A stretch of 64,000 nucleotides of DNA, from assembly GCF_000092285.1 (NCBI RefSeq), contig NC_014100.1:1612001-1676000 (forward strand), read 5' to 3'. Numbering within the stretch: the first letter of the stretch is position 1; each line of letters opens with the position of its first letter. Below the pieces are notes generated by a model, which was given only the letters and a program-made list of their open reading frames with translations, made no database searches and was not told where the DNA came from. Positions 63,545-64,000 of this stretch are shown here, in pieces. Source of the DNA: Caulobacter segnis ATCC 21756 (GTDB lineage Bacteria; Pseudomonadota; Alphaproteobacteria; Caulobacterales; Caulobacteraceae). A program made the position numbers and the translations under genes.

Positions 63545-64000
63545 TTATTTCGCCGGAACGGCGACGCAGTCCACGGTTCCGAACGGGCCGAAATCGACGT
63601 GGGCCACGTCGCCGGCCGCCACGTCGTGAATGCCCGTGGTGGCGCCGGTCGTGACGATCATGCCCTTCTTCAACGGCTTGCCGCGCGCGGCGACCGCGCC
63701 CAGCAGGAAGGCGAGCGCGGCCAGGGGCGAGCCAGGAATGGTCGCCGCGGTGGCCTTGCCCAACGACTTGCCGTTGATGATGGTCTCGACGGGCATATCC
63801 TCCCAGGCGATGTCGCGCCAGTTGGAAATGGCCTGACCAATGATCTGACCATCGTTATTGCCGAAGTCAGAGGCCACGACGGTGGGGCCCAGGGCGTTGA
63901 TGGTCTTCAGCGGGCTGCCGGCGATCTCGACGCCGACCAGCAGCTCGCCCACGTAGTCGGCGGCTTCCTCGGCGGTCCACTGGGTCTTGTCGGCCGGGGC
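63545..64000 (-). CDS. 2-keto-4-pentenoate hydratase / fumarylacetoacetate hydrolase-family protein, C-terminal part
   Basis: Only the last 151 residues are in the window; the 5' end lies beyond 64000. The part seen has VGVEIAGSPLKTINALGPTVVASDFGNNDGQIIGQ, GKSLGKATAATIPGSPLAALAFLLG, GMIVTTGATTGIHDVAAGD and VDFGPFGTV, the layout of the MhpD/hydratase branch of the FAH superfamily. Such enzymes hydrate or decarboxylate 2-keto acids. Linked to the ExuT-like carrier, it may act on a sugar-acid-derived keto acid, but an aromatic pathway role cannot be excluded. Confidence 0.82.
   Translation of the reverse strand, partial: APADKTQWTAEEAADYVGELLVGVEIAGSPLKTINALGPTVVASDFGNNDGQIIGQAISNWRDIAWEDMPVETIINGKSLGKATAATIPGSPLAALAFLLGAVAARGKPLKKGMIVTTGATTGIHDVAAGDVAHVDFGPFGTVDCVAVPAK

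Overview
The window is high-GC DNA, densely coded on both strands, that reads as the chromosome of a Caulobacter-type alphaproteobacterium. The main reasons are a protein matching the polar landmark TipN in length and layout, two lipoproteins of a family described in Caulobacter, a sigma-73-like promoter ahead of rpsM, a large TonB-dependent receptor beside a halogenase-like flavoprotein, and a hexuronate gene cluster with a LacI-type regulator. The genus call is an inference from gene content and recalled gene order; no database search was made.

Layout. 1-3950: end of the spc/alpha ribosomal region (secY 3' end, adk, rpsM, rpsK, rpoA, rplQ), with a terminator after secY and a separate promoter before rpsM. 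4075-8651: a lipoprotein, a two-gene ABC exporter, an exported phosphodiesterase/phosphatase-like enzyme and an unknown 124-residue protein. 8768-11631: five overlapping genes (VOC, MmcQ/YjbR, ArsR, SRPBCC, MFS). 11725-15837: a DegP-like lipoprotein protease, rarA, a pseudouridine synthase and a second lipoprotein of the same family as the first. 15841-25609: a frameshifted unknown gene, crcB with an RluC-like synthase, an exported DUF1501/DUF1800 pair, an ATP12 chaperone, a propionyl-CoA carboxylase beta subunit, an MgtC/DUF4010 protein and a DUF1761 protein. 25770-31502: metG, an MFS carrier, and cysD-cysNC for sulfate activation. 32144-35368: tipN and a sugar transferase.

35365-48214 is a hexuronate catabolic block: a UxuB-type reductase and UxaA-type dehydratase on the minus strand, a LacI regulator, uxaC, kduI, kduD, ppc (frameshifted), eda and kdgK. 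Uronate is isomerised (UxaC), reduced (UxuB-type) and dehydrated (UxaA-type) to 2-keto-3-deoxygluconate (KDG). Unsaturated uronates enter through KduI/KduD. KdgK and Eda then give pyruvate and glyceraldehyde-3-phosphate, and PPC can refill the TCA cycle. One operator family (core TGACACCGGTGTCA) stands in front of the uxaA/lacI, uxaC and eda-kdgK units. An ExuT-like transporter and a hydratase near 62-64 kb probably belong to related sugar-acid metabolism, but no copy of the operator was seen there.

48211-54939 is more mosaic: hairpin repeats, a membrane-anchored LuxR-type protein, DUF1244, a proline iminopeptidase, a Phd/PIN toxin-antitoxin pair, a Kef-type antiporter and a CsbD-like lipoprotein. 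55010-64000 holds the halogenase-like flavoprotein, the TonB receptor, a PQQ-type sugar dehydrogenase, a Gfo/Idh/MocA oxidoreductase, the ExuT-like carrier and a truncated hydratase.

Two genes carry clear single-base frameshifts at short homopolymers (16.3 kb and ppc at 44.3 kb), and a third is suspected at about 52.36 kb. Assembly error is as likely as real mutation. No tRNA, rRNA, CRISPR array, insertion sequence or prophage was seen.
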